NCBI RefSeq assembly: GCF_003086295.3
Contig: NC_092047.1
Location: forward strand, 62,786,054-62,850,053
Direction of reading: 5' to 3'
Source of the DNA: Arachis hypogaea
Lineage: Eukaryota > Streptophyta > Magnoliopsida > Fabales > Fabaceae
Length of the DNA: 64,000 bases
Every line of letters starts with the position of its first letter. Positions within the stretch are counted from its first letter, which is position 1. Position numbers and translations under genes: made by a program. Of the stretch, positions 44,719 to 56,466 are shown piece after piece. The notes beneath the pieces were generated by a model. The model ran no database searches and was not told the DNA's origin. It was given only the letters and a program-made list of their open reading frames with translations.

Positions 44719-46278
44719 AGTCCTGAGTTATTTGAGAAGAAAGTATGAAACAGAAAGCAGTTACATTGGCTATATTAGCAAGCATTTGAAGTTCATCAGA
44801 AGGGTTTTATGCAGAAAGTTGCAGCATCACTTTTTCATTCTTATCAGGTAAGATTATCACTTTTTCATTGCATCCATCAAATACTGCTATGGCCTCTTGT
44901 TATTCTTATGTCCTTGGCACTTTTCTTTTCTTTGCTTCTCTTTTCTTTTTCTTAGAGCTCCTTTGCTCCTTGTTTGCTTAGTGTCATGTGTTGCACAAGC
45001 CTTTGGCATTTTCTTTTTCTTATCAATGCACTACACATATCCACTCCAGGCATTTTAGTTCACATTTCTTCTTGAGACATTGGTGCCCAGCACCTCTTTG
45101 TGTGACTAAATGTTTTGTATTTAGGTTGCTCTTGATAATGGACTTTTGGTTGATAATCCCGGGTTAGTTAACCCAAGTTACCAAGTGTTGAAACACTCCT
45201 CAGAACCTATTCATCCAAGCATATCCTTAATACATAAACACCACAGGCATTTGTCTCAGAAGTTCAAACCATTGGTGCCTAGCTTATTTTCTCAATTTTT
45301 TTTTTTGCTTTTTTTTTTGGTTGCCCTTTTTCAGTGGCTTTTTCTTCTTCTTTTTCTTTCTTTTTCATGGCCAAAGACATTTATTCATTAAGATCCATAG
45401 ACAGTTTTCAATTTCTACACAAAAAATGATAATTCTACACTCTATTTCCAGTGATCTGACTAAACAATCAAGCATGCATACCACCACTTAATTCTACTTG
45501 ATTTGTCACTAATTGAGCCAAGTTACTTTTGTTCAAACTTTTCTTTTATTTTTGGAAACAGAACAAGCATGGCAAGCATTTGTTTAAGAAGGTGAAGTTA
45601 TATCCAAACATCTAGGCATTCACTTTATTCAAAGCAATAAACAGACAAACATACTAGAAACTTCACATTCCAGAAAGATTCAACAATTACAATTTAAACC
45701 AGAACAAGCATGCTTTTGTTTGCCCTTTTTAAAGAATTGTCAAGGAACAACACCACCTTGTGAAATTCCTTGTTTTCTCTTTGTTGCCAGGGAACAATTT
45801 GATTTCTCCTTCTTCTCCTAGTTGTTGCTTCATGTTCTTTCTCAGATCCTTGTTTCCTTTCCTGCAAAGAGTGATGAAGTTGCTTGCTTCTCAAGCACTT
45901 GAGTGGTTAGCTCAACTATGTATGGGCAAGTGTCTGAGTCTTAAGTTGGTGTGTGAACACCAAACTTAGTCTCCTACTTACTTCTCTGTTCTTTGAATCC
46001 TTGAATTCTCCTTGGAATGAAGTTGCTGCTAAGGATTTTAAGCATTTCTGTGATTGCTTAGAATGGTTGTTCCTTTCATATAATTCAAAGGTTGTTGTGT
46101 TCAGTTGATCTTTATGGTGGAACACCAAACTTAGAGTCACACATTCCCCTTTGAATTATTGATCCACGAATTCATTGTTTGGTGTGAAACACCAAACTTA
46201 ATTCTTTGCAATGCACAGAAACTACTTCACCTTTTTATTGAAACAAATAAAAGAAACAGCAAGGGAGTATTACCTCAG
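44719..46278 (-). mobile_element. Element C non-coding 3' internal region
   Basis: No supported ORF. Holds three extra AACACCAAACTTA motifs at 45956, 46121 and 46188 (plus strand), equal to the end of the polypurine tract. Confidence 0.65.
45942..46200 (-). repeat. Repeated PPT-end motif TAAGTTTGGTGTT with hairpins
   Basis: Three copies at 45956-45968, 46121-46133 and 46188-46200. The first and third each lie in an imperfect inverted repeat (45942-45968; 46177-46197 GTTTGGTGT/ACACCAAAC). Confidence 0.6.
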
Positions 46279-46308
46279 GTTGGGTTGCCTCCCAACAAGC
46301 ACTTCTTT
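46279..46308 (-). other. Post-pol hairpin of element C
   Basis: Minus strand AAAGAAGTGCTT, GTTGGG, loop AGGCAA, CCCAAC (stem-loop 46279-46296), about 40 nt after the pol stop. It differs from element A by a compensated C-G to T-A pair. Confidence 0.75.
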
Positions 46309-46337
46309 AACGTCACTAGCTTGACGGTTGCCCCTTG

Positions 46338-48983
46338 TTAGGGTGGATTGTAGTGCTTGATGTCTTCTCCTCTCACTATGAAAACGTCCCCATTTGATTC
46401 CTTCATGACTTCTAAATGTTCCATAGAAAGAACTTTCCTGATTGTGAACACTTGAGGGAGCTGGGAAGGAATGGTTTTGAGGCCAGGTGAGATTGGCAGA
46501 TAATGACTTGATATCACTTTATCTCCCGGAGAGAAACCTTCAGTGGGAATTTTCTTGTTTCTCCACCCTCTTGGCAATTTCTTTACAATTCTTCCCTTTC
46601 TCTTGAGGATTTCTTCATTGACCCTTATGCCAGGAGGATCCTTCTGATCTGTTTCTATTGATTCTTGTGGCTTTAACTCTTGCAATTCTTGTTTGCCTTC
46701 CAAGGACTGTTTCAGAATTCCAGCTGCTGGATTGCTTTCCTCCAAACACAGATGGCTACTATCATCCTTAGGCTTTTCAGGTTCTGGTTCAGGCTCAGAT
46801 GCAGGTTTGAAAGCATTGAAAATGAGCTGTTCATCATGTACTCTCAAAATTAGCTCTCCTTGTTCTACATCTATGAGCGCTCTAGCAGTGGCTAGAAATG
46901 GCCTTCCCAGAATGATAGGGTGTAGGTGGCTTTCCTCCATGTCCAAAATGACAAAGTCTGTGGGGAAGAAATAATTTCCCACTTTCACCAGCACATTCTC
47001 AACTACCCCTTCAGCTTGCTTCTGAGTTTTGTCAGCCAGTTGTATGATTACATCAGTGGATTTCACCTCATTCAGTTGTAGCCTCTTCGTAAGAGTCAGA
47101 GGCATCACATTTATGCTAGCTCCTAGATCACAGAATCCTCTGTCAATTTTTGTTTCCCCTATGATGCAGGGGATATGAAAACTTCCTGGGTCTGTTTTCT
47201 TAGAGACTATGTCCTTCTTGATGAGGGCACTGCATTCTTTGTTCATTATTACAGTTTGTCCTCCCTTCAAAACTCTTTTCTTGCTCAGCAATTCCTTTAA
47301 ATACTTGATATGTGTAGGCATCTGCTGGAGAATCTCAAGAAAGGGAATATTGATATGGAGAGACTTAAATGTTTCTAAAAACCTTGAATAGGTTTTCCCT
47401 TTTTCACCTCCTCCTAACCTCTGAGGAAAAGGTGCTTTTGGTTGGTATGTTTCCAGCATGCCTTTTTGCAGTTCCTTGGCTTGCTCAGTTGTCTGTGGAT
47501 GGTATGGTGTGGCTACCTTGTGTTTGACTCCATATTTTAGAAGCAATGCCTTTAGTGGTTTGTTGCAGAAGTGGCTTCCTCCATCACTGATGATTGCTCT
47601 TGGAACCCCAAAACGGCAAAAAATGTGTTTTCTGAGGAAGTTCATGACTACCTTATTATCATTGGTTGGAGTTGCTATTGCTTCAACCCATTTGGAGACA
47701 TAGTCTACTGCCACAAGAATGTAATTATTTGAGTATGAGGAGGGAAAGGGTCCCATGAAATCTATCCCCCATACATCAAACAATTCAAGTTCCAGAATGA
47801 ATTGTTGTGGCATTTCATTTCTTCTTGGCAGGTTCCCCGCTTTCTGGCATTCATGGCAGTGCTTCACTAGTTCCTTTGCATCTTTGAAGATAGTGGGCCA
47901 ATAAAAACCACACTGCAACACCTTAGCTGCTGTTCTTTCTCCTGCAAAATGTCCTCCATAAGTGGAGCCATGGCAGTCCCATAAGACTTCCCTTCCTTCT
48001 TCCTCTGATATGCATCTTCTGAGTATGCCATCTGAACATTTTTTGAACAAGTATGGTTCGTCCCAGATGAAGTATTTGGCATCATTTACCAATTTCTTCC
48101 TTTGATGCTTGTTAAATTCCAACGGCAAACTCCCAGTGGCCTTGAAGTTTGCTATGTCTGCAAACCAGGGTGCCTTGTGAATTACCATGAGTTGTTCATC
48201 AGGAAAGCACTCATTTATATGTGTGCTTTGTGCGCTTCCTTCTTCACATGGTATCCTTGATAAATGGTCTGCCACCTTGTTCTCTACACCCTTCTTGTCT
48301 TTGATTTCAATGTCAAATTCCTGCAACAAAAGAACCCATCTAATAAGTCTTGGTTTGGATTCTTGTTTAGCAAGTAAGTATTTTAAAGCTGAATGATCAG
48401 TGAAGACAATGACTTTAGATCCAATGAGATAGGATCTAAATTTGTCAAATGCAAAGACTATTGCCAAGAGTTCTTTTTCAGTGGTTGTGTAATTCCTTTG
48501 GTTATCATTCAAGACTTTACTGGCATAATAAATCACATGTACCAAATTATCTTTCCTTTGTCCTAACACTGCCCCAATAGCAAGGTTTGATGCATCACAC
48601 ATCAGTTCAAAAGGTAAGTTCCAATCAGGTGGGGCAATGATAGGTGCAGAGGAAAGTTTTTGCTTCAAAAGTTCATAGGCTAGCATGCAATTTTTATCAA
48701 ATACAAAGGGTGTATCAGAGACAAGCAAGTTACTCAAAGGTTTGGCTATTTTAGAAAAGTCTCTAATAAACCTTCTGTAAAAACCAGCGTGTCCCAAAAA
48801 ACTCCTAACTGCCTTGACATTACTTGGTGGAGGTAGTTTTTCAATGAGTTCCACCTTAGCTCTGTCCACCTCAATGCCTCTATTAGAGATTTTGTGGCCA
48901 AGGACTATTCCTTCTGTGACCATGAAATGACACTTTTCCCAGTTTAATACTAGGTTAGTCTCTTGGCACCTCTTAAGCACCAA
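46338..48983 (-). CDS. Element C 881-codon ORF: pol with permuted domains
   Basis: One intact frame. Residues 1-110: end of the RT domain ([20 protein letters not shown]). About 115-245: RNase H with D130, E170, D196 and D239 (MCDAS, TEKEL, FTDHS, ADHLS). About 330-385: integrase zinc finger H338, H345, C376, C379. About 400-502: integrase core with D408 and D467. At residue 503, where the catalytic Glu belongs, Lys is found and the sequence switches to a protease segment: [26 protein letters not shown], then DLGAS with Asp619 and the [12 protein letters not shown] flap-side block (~690-702). About 790-881: a pol C-terminal tail ([20 protein letters not shown] ... VRGEDIKHY). The usual order is protease, RT, RNase H, integrase. 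RT motifs with the active-site Asp pair are absent and the integrase is dead; RNase H and protease residues are intact. The first Met is nominal, as upstream is a primer-site repeat. Confidence 0.88.
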   Translation of the reverse strand: MVLKRCQETNLVLNWEKCHFMVTEGIVLGHKISNRGIEVDRAKVELIEKLPPPSNVKAVRSFLGHAGFYRRFIRDFSKIAKPLSNLLVSDTPFVFDKNCMLAYELLKQKLSSAPIIAPPDWNLPFELMCDASNLAIGAVLGQRKDNLVHVIYYASKVLNDNQRNYTTTEKELLAIVFAFDKFRSYLIGSKVIVFTDHSALKYLLAKQESKPRLIRWVLLLQEFDIEIKDKKGVENKVADHLSRIPCEEGSAQSTHINECFPDEQLMVIHKAPWFADIANFKATGSLPLEFNKHQRKKLVNDAKYFIWDEPYLFKKCSDGILRRCISEEEGREVLWDCHGSTYGGHFAGERTAAKVLQCGFYWPTIFKDAKELVKHCHECQKAGNLPRRNEMPQQFILELELFDVWGIDFMGPFPSSYSNNYILVAVDYVSKWVEAIATPTNDNKVVMNFLRKHIFCRFGVPRAIISDGGSHFCNKPLKALLLKYGVKHKVATPYHPQTTEQAKELQKGMLETYQPKAPFPQRLGGGEKGKTYSRFLETFKSLHINIPFLEILQQMPTHIKYLKELLSKKRVLKGGQTVIMNKECSALIKKDIVSKKTDPGSFHIPCIIGETKIDRGFCDLGASINVMPLTLTKRLQLNEVKSTDVIIQLADKTQKQAEGVVENVLVKVGNYFFPTDFVILDMEESHLHPIILGRPFLATARALIDVEQGELILRVHDEQLIFNAFKPASEPEPEPEKPKDDSSHLCLEESNPAAGILKQSLEGKQELQELKPQESIETDQKDPPGIRVNEEILKRKGRIVKKLPRGWRNKKIPTEGFSPGDKVISSHYLPISPGLKTIPSQLPQVFTIRKVLSMEHLEVMKESNGDVFIVRGEDIKHYNPP

Positions 48984-49113
48984 GGCAACGGCGCCATAAA
49001 CTTGATGCGCATAAACTTGTTATGCTACGATTTAGGAAATTGCACGATCTAGTTAACTTCCAATTTGAGAATTGTCAATCGAAAACCAATCCCCGGCAAC
49101 GGCGCCATAAACT
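48984..49113 (-). other. Duplicated primer site and LTR stub of element C
   Basis: Two copies of GGCAACGGCGCCATAAACT (plus strand), at 48984-49002 and 49095-49113. After the first comes a 46-bp copy of the LTR tip (49004-49049), then 41 bp of internal-type sequence (49050-49090). The right copy (CCCCGGCAACGGCGCCA, 49091-49107) is the full tRNA-Asp-type primer site; the left one abuts the RT fragment. Confidence 0.85.
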
Positions 49114-51745
49114 TGATGCGCATAAACTTGTTATGCTACGATTTAGGAAATTGCACGATTGGCAAAATTCCTTCCGGCAAGTGCACCGGTTATCGTCAAG
49201 TAAAAACTCACAATAGAGTGAGGTCGAATCCCACAAGGATTGGTTGAGTGAGCAATTCGGATTAGAAGTGTGTTCTAGTTGAGCGGAATCAAGATTTAGA
49301 TGAGAATTGCGGAATGTAAAATTGGCGGGAAACGTAAATGACAAGAAATTTAAATGGCAGAATCTTAAATTGCATGAATTAAAGAGCAGAAGCTAAATTG
49401 CTGAAATTAAAAGGGAATGGGGGTGATTGCATGAATTGAGTTGCAGAATGTAAAGAGAAAGTGGAAATCAGAAATGGGGAATTCATTAGGTTATAGGAGA
49501 TATTGAGATCTCCGAATCAAAACATGTTATCTCTTCCTCAACCAATGCATTCATTGAATTTTGCTTGGCAATCTTATATGATTGGATCCCAATCCCTTGG
49601 CTCACCAATTCTCTCTAAAAACAAACAAATTCCCAATCCCTTGGTTTAAATGTTCATAAGAAGAGATGATGCTCGATCACTGATTTTACCACACAGTTTC
49701 ATGAACCACAATTTGGTAGGATTACATGTCACAATATCCATCCAAACCCCAATCCAATTCACTGTGAGAAAGCTTCTCTAGCATGAATCCTCCATTCCTT
49801 TCCCAAGGTTCCGAAGGATTCCAATTATGGGTAGTTTCTTTCCCAAGACAACTACCCAATGGAATTAGATCGAGAAGCTTTCTAACAAAATTCAAGAGAA
49901 AAGATTGAAGAAGAAGATAAACTATTATTGATTCATTGAATTACAATAGAGCTCCCTAACCCAATGAAAGGGGGTTTAGTGAGTCATAGCTCTGAATTCA
50001 ATTACAAAGATATGAAAACTAGCCAAAAATGAAAAGGTAAAAGTCCTTCCTAACTTAAATTCTATCCTATTTATACACTTTCTATACTGAGCTTCTGTTG
50101 TGTTTCTTGGGCTTTGAGGCCTCTCCCTGCTTTCCTTTTGCCTTGGGTTTATGATCCATAATCTTGATGAGGCTGCTGATCCAAATTCTGTAACATTCAT
50201 TGAGCCAACTTAGTGATAATCAAATAATGACACATGACTCAACAAATTGAAATTTCAGACTCATCAATCCTTCAGGCCCAATCCCATAAACCATGATATT
50301 CAATTGGGTTTCATACCAGAGTAAGTTTAAGTTAATGTTTGTGCTCAAATACTAACTTAAACTGCAATATTTTTGGCCCAGAAACCTTCTCCAAGAGTGG
50401 TGTTTAAGTTGCAGTTTAAGCTTAAACTACAGCTTAAACGCCAGACACTTCCAGTGATGCCTTTTGTGGAAGCACGTTTAAGCTTCAGTTTAAGGCTAAA
50501 CTGAAGCTTAAACGTGGAAATGGAAGAAGGCAGCCCTGGAGGGTAACGTAGTCGAACACGTTTAAGCTTCAGTTTAAGGTTAAACTGAAGCTTAAACGTG
50601 GAGATAGGAAAGGCAGCCCTGGAGGTCGAACACGTTTAAGCTCCAGTTTAAGGTTAAACTGGAGCTTAAACGTGGAAATAGAGAAAGCCATCCTGGAGGT
50701 CGAACACGTTTAAGCTCCAGTTTAAGGTTAAACTGGAGCTTAAACGTGGAAATAGAGAAAGCCATCTGGGAGGTCGAACACGTTTAAGCTCCAGTTTAAG
50801 GTTAAACTGGAGCTTAAACGTGGAAGCTGAGAAAGGTAGCCCTGGAGGTGTCGAACACGTTTAAGCTCCAGTTTAAGGTTAAACTGGAGCTTAAACGTGG
50901 AAATGGAGAAAGCAACCCTGGAGGAGAAAACTTGGTCGAACACGTTTAGGCTTCAGTTTAAGGTTGAACTGAAGTTTAAACGTGGAAATGAAGAAAGCAA
51001 CCCTGGAGGAGCAATTGGGTCGAACACGTTTAAGCTTCAGTTTAAGGTTAAACTGAAGCTTAAACGTGGAAATGAAGGAAGCAACCCTGGAGGAGGAAAA
51101 TAGTCGAACACGTTTAAGCTTCAGTTTAAGGTTAAACTGGAGCTTAAACGTGGAAATGCTCCTGGTGCCTTTCTTACTTCTGGCGTTTAACCTCCAGTTT
51201 AAGGTTAAACTGGAGGTTAAACGTGGAAATGCTTCCTGAGTGGAATTCTCATTCTGGCGTTTAACCTCCAGTTTAAGGTTAAACTGGAGGTTAAACTTCA
51301 GTTTCAGCATTTCTTAGCCTTCATGATTCTGGCATTTAAGCTCCAGTTTAGGCTTAAACTGGAACTTAAACGCCATTTCCAGCATTATATGGCTTGGTAG
51401 TTTAAGTTCCAGTTTAAGCTTAAACTGGAACTTAAACTCCACATGTGATATTCAAGCTTCCTTTATTGATTTTGTTGCTTCCTTGCCTAGCCTCTTCTTC
51501 CCTGAAATCATCCAAACAATTGCATCAAAGTCTTGCAAAATTTCATGAGAAATCTTCCAGTCATAGCATTCAAGTAATATAACTAAAACTCATGGAATTT
51601 GCATCAAAATCATACTGTTTGGATGGTTCATTGCTTTGTTATTCATTTAACCATTCTTGGTTACTTTAAGCTCAAGAAAATGCATAAAATAACTAAAACT
51701 AACAGAAAAATGCTAGTGAAACTAGCCTAAGATGCCTTGGCATCA
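49114..51745 (-). mobile_element. Element C 5' LTR (2632 bp)
   Basis: Same length as the 3' LTR, about 99% identical by eye. Palindrome array at 50382-51457. Candidate TATA GTATAAATAG at 50076-50067 (minus). Confidence 0.9.
50382..51457. repeat. Array of ~14 long palindromes in C 5' LTR
   Basis: Same units and order as 43320-44395 with a few single-base differences. Confidence 0.9.
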
Positions 51746-51750
51746 GATTG
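51746..51750. other. Right target duplication of element C (GATTG)
   Basis: Identical to 42047-42051. Confidence 0.9.
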
Positions 51751-52286
51751 GGCCCACAAGGCTTCTAAAATCGCTAGCCACGGGTTGCATTAAGTGAAGC
51801 TTGTGCCACCATCGGCATGTCTGCGCACCGTGTGCGTGCGCGCCCCTATGCGCGAATGCAACTATGGAAAATATTATATCATTTTGAAGCCCCGGATGTT
51901 AGCTTTCCAACGCAACTAAAACCGCATCGTTTGGACTTCTTTAGCTCAAGTTATGGTCGTTTAAGTACGAAGAGGTCGGCTTGACAACTTTTGCGATTCC
52001 TTCATTTCTTCATGAGTTCTCCATTTTTACATGCTTTTCCTTCATTCCCTTGATCCAATCTTTGCCTCCTAAATCTGAAATCACTTAACAAACATATCAA
52101 GGCATCTAATAGAATCAAAGGTAAATCAAGATTAAACAATTAAGGACCTAAAAAGCATATTTTCACTCTTAAGCACAATTAAAGGAGAATTTACAAAATC
52201 ATGCTATTTCATTGGATAAATGGGAGAAAGGTTGACAAAACTCTCTAAATTCAACACAAGATAAATCCTAAATATGGGGTTTATCA
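51751..52286 (-). mobile_element. LARD-2 left (3') LTR, second segment
   Basis: GGCCCACAAGG ... GGGGTTTATCA, matching 57508-58039 of the other LTR. Confidence 0.9.
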
Positions 52287-52424
52287 GTAGGCTAATGCCA
52301 AATAATAATGAGGTTCTCTACTACATGGTAGCTACAACATGTAAGTGAGAAAATAATACAAGGAAATGGCATATCAATAGTTGAAGAATTGCAACAATGA
52401 GGGAGAGAGTGTGGGGCATGAAAG
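52287..52424 (-). repeat. 138-bp copy of LARD-3 flank inside LARD-2
   Basis: GTAGGCTAATGCC ... GTGGGGCATGAAAG matches 58040-58177, which lies outside the right LTR, at equal length with few differences. It sits where the LARD-2 polypurine tract should be. Confidence 0.85.
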
Positions 52425-54420
52425 TGGGTTAAGGACTTTTATTGTTTTCCGCTTTAAGGCTTGTAATGTGCTAAAATTATGAACAAAGTGGGTTAAGCAT
52501 AGGCTCAAATTGGCTAACAATGGAAGATAAAAGGTAAGGCCATTTGGGTAAGTGAGCTAAATGAAATGATGGCCTCAATCATATAAATGCATGAATACAC
52601 AAAATAATGGACATAAAGAATCAAACAAATCAAAGATCACAATTATAGAAAGAGAATAATACACATAAGAAGGGAAAATAAGTGGTTATAAGATGTAACC
52701 ACACCATTAGGCTCAAATCTCACAAGCTTGTGTTCTTAGCTCAAAAACCACATTCCAAAATAAATTCTTTCAAGCAAGTTCAATAAAAAGTTTTCAAATT
52801 GGTAGGTTGCCCTAAAAACAATTTCTTGGAAAAGAAATCATCACCCTAACCAAGTAGTCCTAATAGGAAAGAAGTGGTAAAAATATGTACAAATTTTAAC
52901 TAACATGCAACCTATCATGCAATGCAACAACTATCTAACGAAGAAAATAATAAAAAAAAATTTGGTGTTGAAAAGGAAATTGCTACCCATGGAGATCGGT
53001 CGAACGACCTCCCCACACTTGAAGATTGCACCATCCTCGGTGCATGCAAAGAAGAGCAAGGTGGATGGGTTGCTACAATTGATGAGCTTCTTCAAAAGGT
53101 TGTGCGGATGACTTGTGTGTTGCCCCATTTCAAAGCTTTTTCTTTTCCTCCTTTCTTGGTGGCCAACCTAAAGGGAGAGAAAAAGAAAGAAAATTTAGCC
53201 TATAACAAAGATATCAAAACAAATAAAATATAGGCGGGGGCTAATGCCAAATAAGAGTATGATTCTCTACTACATGGTAGCTAAGCATGTGAGTGAGAAA
53301 ACAATGTAAGCTAAGGCATATCATTAAGCTTGATGCAAGAGTAAAGTCAAGGCATGAAGAGCATATTGAGCATCAAGTTCACATAAGAAAAAGTGGGTCA
53401 TGAAAGGCAATATGAGGTCATATCAATGCACAAAGACACAATAGTCATACAAGATGAAGCATCGATTTAAAAGTTTCATCACCCATCAATATCAAACAAG
53501 TCAAGAGGCACCAAAATAACGCAAGAAATTCTCAACAATTGAGTAGGAAAATGCAACACCATTATTAAAATGAGAAACTTGGAAAATAAAATGAAAACAA
53601 ACTATAGAAACAAAATTAAAATGCAAAGAATAAAAGTGTGCAAATGCAATAGATAAAAGAAAATGGAAGAAAGGGGAAAAATTTTTTTATTAGTATTTTA
53701 TTTATTTATTTATTTATTTATTTTTATTTTTATTTTTATTTATATATATATATATATTTTTTTTTCTTTTTTTTTTCAAGAGAGGAAGAAGAAAGGTAGA
53801 AAGGAAGAAGAAGAAAAGAAGAAAAGAAGAAGAAAGGAGAAAGGAGAAAAACAGGGTGCAAATCCGTGCATAAGCGCCATGCGTGCTTACGCGCGCCTTG
53901 CGCAGTTGGGATCATGGGCGCGTATGCGGCATGTGCGCGGGCGTGCGCATTGCAGATTATGCCATCGGCGCGCATGCGCGCAGCGCGCATACGCGGACAT
54001 TAGGTTGTGCCAGGAGCATAATGTTTGCGCAGAATTAGCACAACTCTCTTGAAAATGTACCAGGAGCCATGCAGTGCAATCTGCGCGTACGCGCCATGCG
54101 TGCTTAAGCGAGGATTAATTTTTTTAGAAGCATAAACACAGAATTTAACACTCTTTTAACCTATAAACATCCTAAAGCAATCAAAATTCAAATTTAACAA
54201 AAATCTTTAAGTTTTTGAAAAATTTTCAAAGACAAAACAAACAAAACTTGTACTTCAAGTAACCTACTTTAACAACACTCTAAACTAATCAAAACTCACT
54301 ACAACAACCTATCAATCAAAACAAAATGTATAAGAGTATAGAAAAGAAGAAAACTAGCTATAATGACAACTCAAATCACTTATTAAGTATATATACAAGA
54401 GAATGAAAAGAGTTTACCAT
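52425..54420 (-). mobile_element. LARD-2 non-coding internal region
   Basis: Homologous to LARD-1 about 3110-5350 (inverted). Internal polypurine-like motif at 53008-53038, AT-rich and purine-rich low-complexity at 53690-53850, CpG palindrome island at 53865-54110. No supported ORF. Confidence 0.7.
53008..53038 (-). promoter_or_regulatory. Internal polypurine-like motif of LARD-2
   Basis: Minus strand GAGGATGGTGCAATC then TTCAAGTGTGGGGAGG. Confidence 0.5.
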
Positions 54421-54438
54421 GGTGGGGTGTCTCCCACC
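54421..54438 (-). other. Post-ORF hairpin of LARD-2
   Basis: Minus strand GGTGGG, AGACAC, CCCACC, a perfect 6-bp stem preceded by GTGCTA. Confidence 0.7.
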
Positions 54439-54487
54439 TAGCACTTTTATTTATTGTCCTTAAGTTGGACTTATGGGGAGCTCCTCA

Positions 54488-56307
54488 TCAAGGTGACTTG
54501 TGCTTAAATTCATCTTGAAACATCCACCAATGCTTGAATCTCCAATAAGCTTTATTCTTTAAGGATAATAACTCCAAGCCTTGATGGAGTTCTTCACAAA
54601 CCATAGGCTCCCAAAGTTGATTCTCCTTGTGCGATCCGGGATCCCACACTTTATTTTCACACCCATCTTGAAGTTGATCATTATTAGTCCATCCGGGTGG
54701 CATGACTCTAAAATTCTCATGTAAGCGACCAAACAACTTCCTAGACTCATGCAATTTGGTTCCCCACCAATCATTACTATACAGCTTTGAGCATGCAACC
54801 ATCATGAACTTAGAGTGATGTTTCCAACCACTACACAACTCTCTTCTACTTTTAACTCCGCAAAGAGCTCTAAGTTGACTATCATTTTGAATCAAATCAT
54901 ATTCAAGCGAGAAAGTAAAGCTTAGGGATAAGAATTTTACCCACTTGAATGCTGTGTTGGATGGTGACTTGGGGAGGGAGACCTCCCCACACTTAGACAA
55001 TGCGAGGTCTACTTCTTTAGGCTCTTCTTTAGTAGTTTCCACCTCTTCGCAAGCTTCCTCAATTTCAACCTTTTCCCTTTTGTCACTTGGCTTGGTGTTG
55101 TCTTCAAGAACTTCGATTTCTTGCCCAATGGGAGGTGATTCAATTTTGGATAGGAATTCATTGATAAATGAATCCATCTCTTGATCAACCTCTTCATATT
55201 CTTAAATTTTGATATACACCAATTTAACTTTTTTCTTTTCGTGGCTCTCTTCCAATTCACTCTCTTCTTCATTGCTCACCAAAGGTATGGGAGGTTGTGC
55301 ACATTCTTCTATAATTTTAACTTCATGTCCAATGGGAGAGGATTCAATTATAGATAGAAATTCATCCATGATTGAATCCATCTCTTGATAAGCCTCTTTC
55401 AAGTCTCCAACTATGATATGCTTTGGAGGTTGCGCACCCTCCTCAACATCAATATCAACCTTCTTGGAAGAGTGCTCCATGATGTTACATTCCCATGGAC
55501 TTTCAACATCTCCTAAATCTTCAACCATTTCTTCCTTTTCTTTAACAATCATAGGCTCCTCCAATTGTTCTAACACAAAGTGGCATCCCTAATTTCCCAC
55601 CGGAATTTCCAATCTCTCCTTCATGCTATGATCTTCAATTGATTCTTCACATGTGGCATGGAAGCACCTTGAGTGTTCAAGCATTGGTAGGCTAAAGTAT
55701 GCACTACCTTGGTCAAGTTAGTTACAAACTCTAAGGTGTTCCTTTGCACATCCGCTTGTCCTTGAAGTAGCAAGGTGAGAGAGTCATCTATTTAAGCTTG
55801 GAGTGGATAGGAGAGTTCATCATTTTGGAGAGAGGGTTCATAGTAGGAAGGTGGTTCTTCTTTGTAAGGGTATGGAGATGGTGTGCATTGAGGTGGTTCT
55901 TCATAGTAGTCATGATAAGGTTGTGGTGGTTTCAAAGGCTCTTGCTCATAATGGTCATAAGAATATGGTATGGGTGATTGGTCATGTGATGGATGTGGAT
56001 CATAGAAAGGTGTTTGGTAATGAGAGGCTTGTGAGAATGGTTGAGGTTCATGTTGAGGATAAGAGTTATAGGCATATGATGTTGGTAATTGATTGCCATA
56101 AGAGGATTCGCCAAAGCCATTGAATTGACGTGCATTAGGATGGTGATTATACCTATAAGTATCCGGAGGTTGTTGCCAATAGGAGTGGTCAATTCCTTGA
56201 GGCTCCTCCCATCTTTGTTGGTTCCATCCACAATGAGTGTCATTATTGAAGTTCATATTTCCTACAACACAATTAGAACTAAACTCATAGCCAAAGTGAG
56301 AATTCAT
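54488..56307 (-). pseudogene. LARD-2 copy of the LARD ORF (broken)
   Basis: Three blocks on the minus strand. 56307-55792: MNSHFGYEFSSN, a Pro/Tyr/His-rich N-terminus. 55576-55202: an acidic middle region (EEPMIVKEKEE, EYSSKK-like PPKHIIVGDLKE). 55177-54488: the conserved C-terminal domain (FKWVKFLSLSF, QLRALCGVK, DGCENKVWDPGSHKENQLWE, HWWMFQDEFKHKSP). At least two stops or frameshifts separate them. The C-terminal block is by far the closest to LARD-1. Function unknown. Confidence 0.65.
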
Positions 56308-56445
56308 GGTGACAAGAGAAAATGGAAACAAAATCAAATAAGAAGCAAGAAAATTGAATCCAAAAACTAGCAAGAACTAACAAAAGCAAACATATTCACA
56401 CTATTCACATATATACAATAACCAATAACACAACACCATTGCAAT

Positions 56446-56461
56446 TTCCCAACAACGGCAC
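56446..56461 (-). promoter_or_regulatory. Degenerate primer-binding site of LARD-2
   Basis: Minus strand GTGCCGTTGTTGGGAA next to the 5' LTR; a changed form of the tRNA-Asp type site of LARD-3. Confidence 0.6.
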
Positions 56462-56466
56462 TATTT

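Larger units (their letters stand above)
42052..51745 (-). mobile_element. Element C: young Athila-like LTR retrotransposon with permuted pol
   Basis: Two LTRs of exactly 2632 bp (42052-44683, 49114-51745) with only about 15-20 visible differences, and a perfect 5-bp duplication GATTG. Internal: two primer sites, one 881-codon ORF, the post-pol hairpin, 1.6 kb of non-coding DNA and the polypurine tract. Gag and most of RT are missing, so it must have been mobilised in trans. Confidence 0.92.

Noticed and set aside
46338..48983. Reading the permuted pol as two overlapping nested elements
   Set aside because: A single frame without stops crosses both junctions and no LTR or target duplication lies inside, so a nested insertion does not explain it.
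53663..54052. 129-codon ORF in LARD-2
   Set aside because: Made of TTTA repeats, a purine-rich run and the CpG palindrome island.
55803..56370. Plus-strand ORFs over LARD-2, and the equivalents over LARD-3 (60227-61003)
   Set aside because: Shadows of the minus-strand LARD ORF, which alone is conserved among copies.
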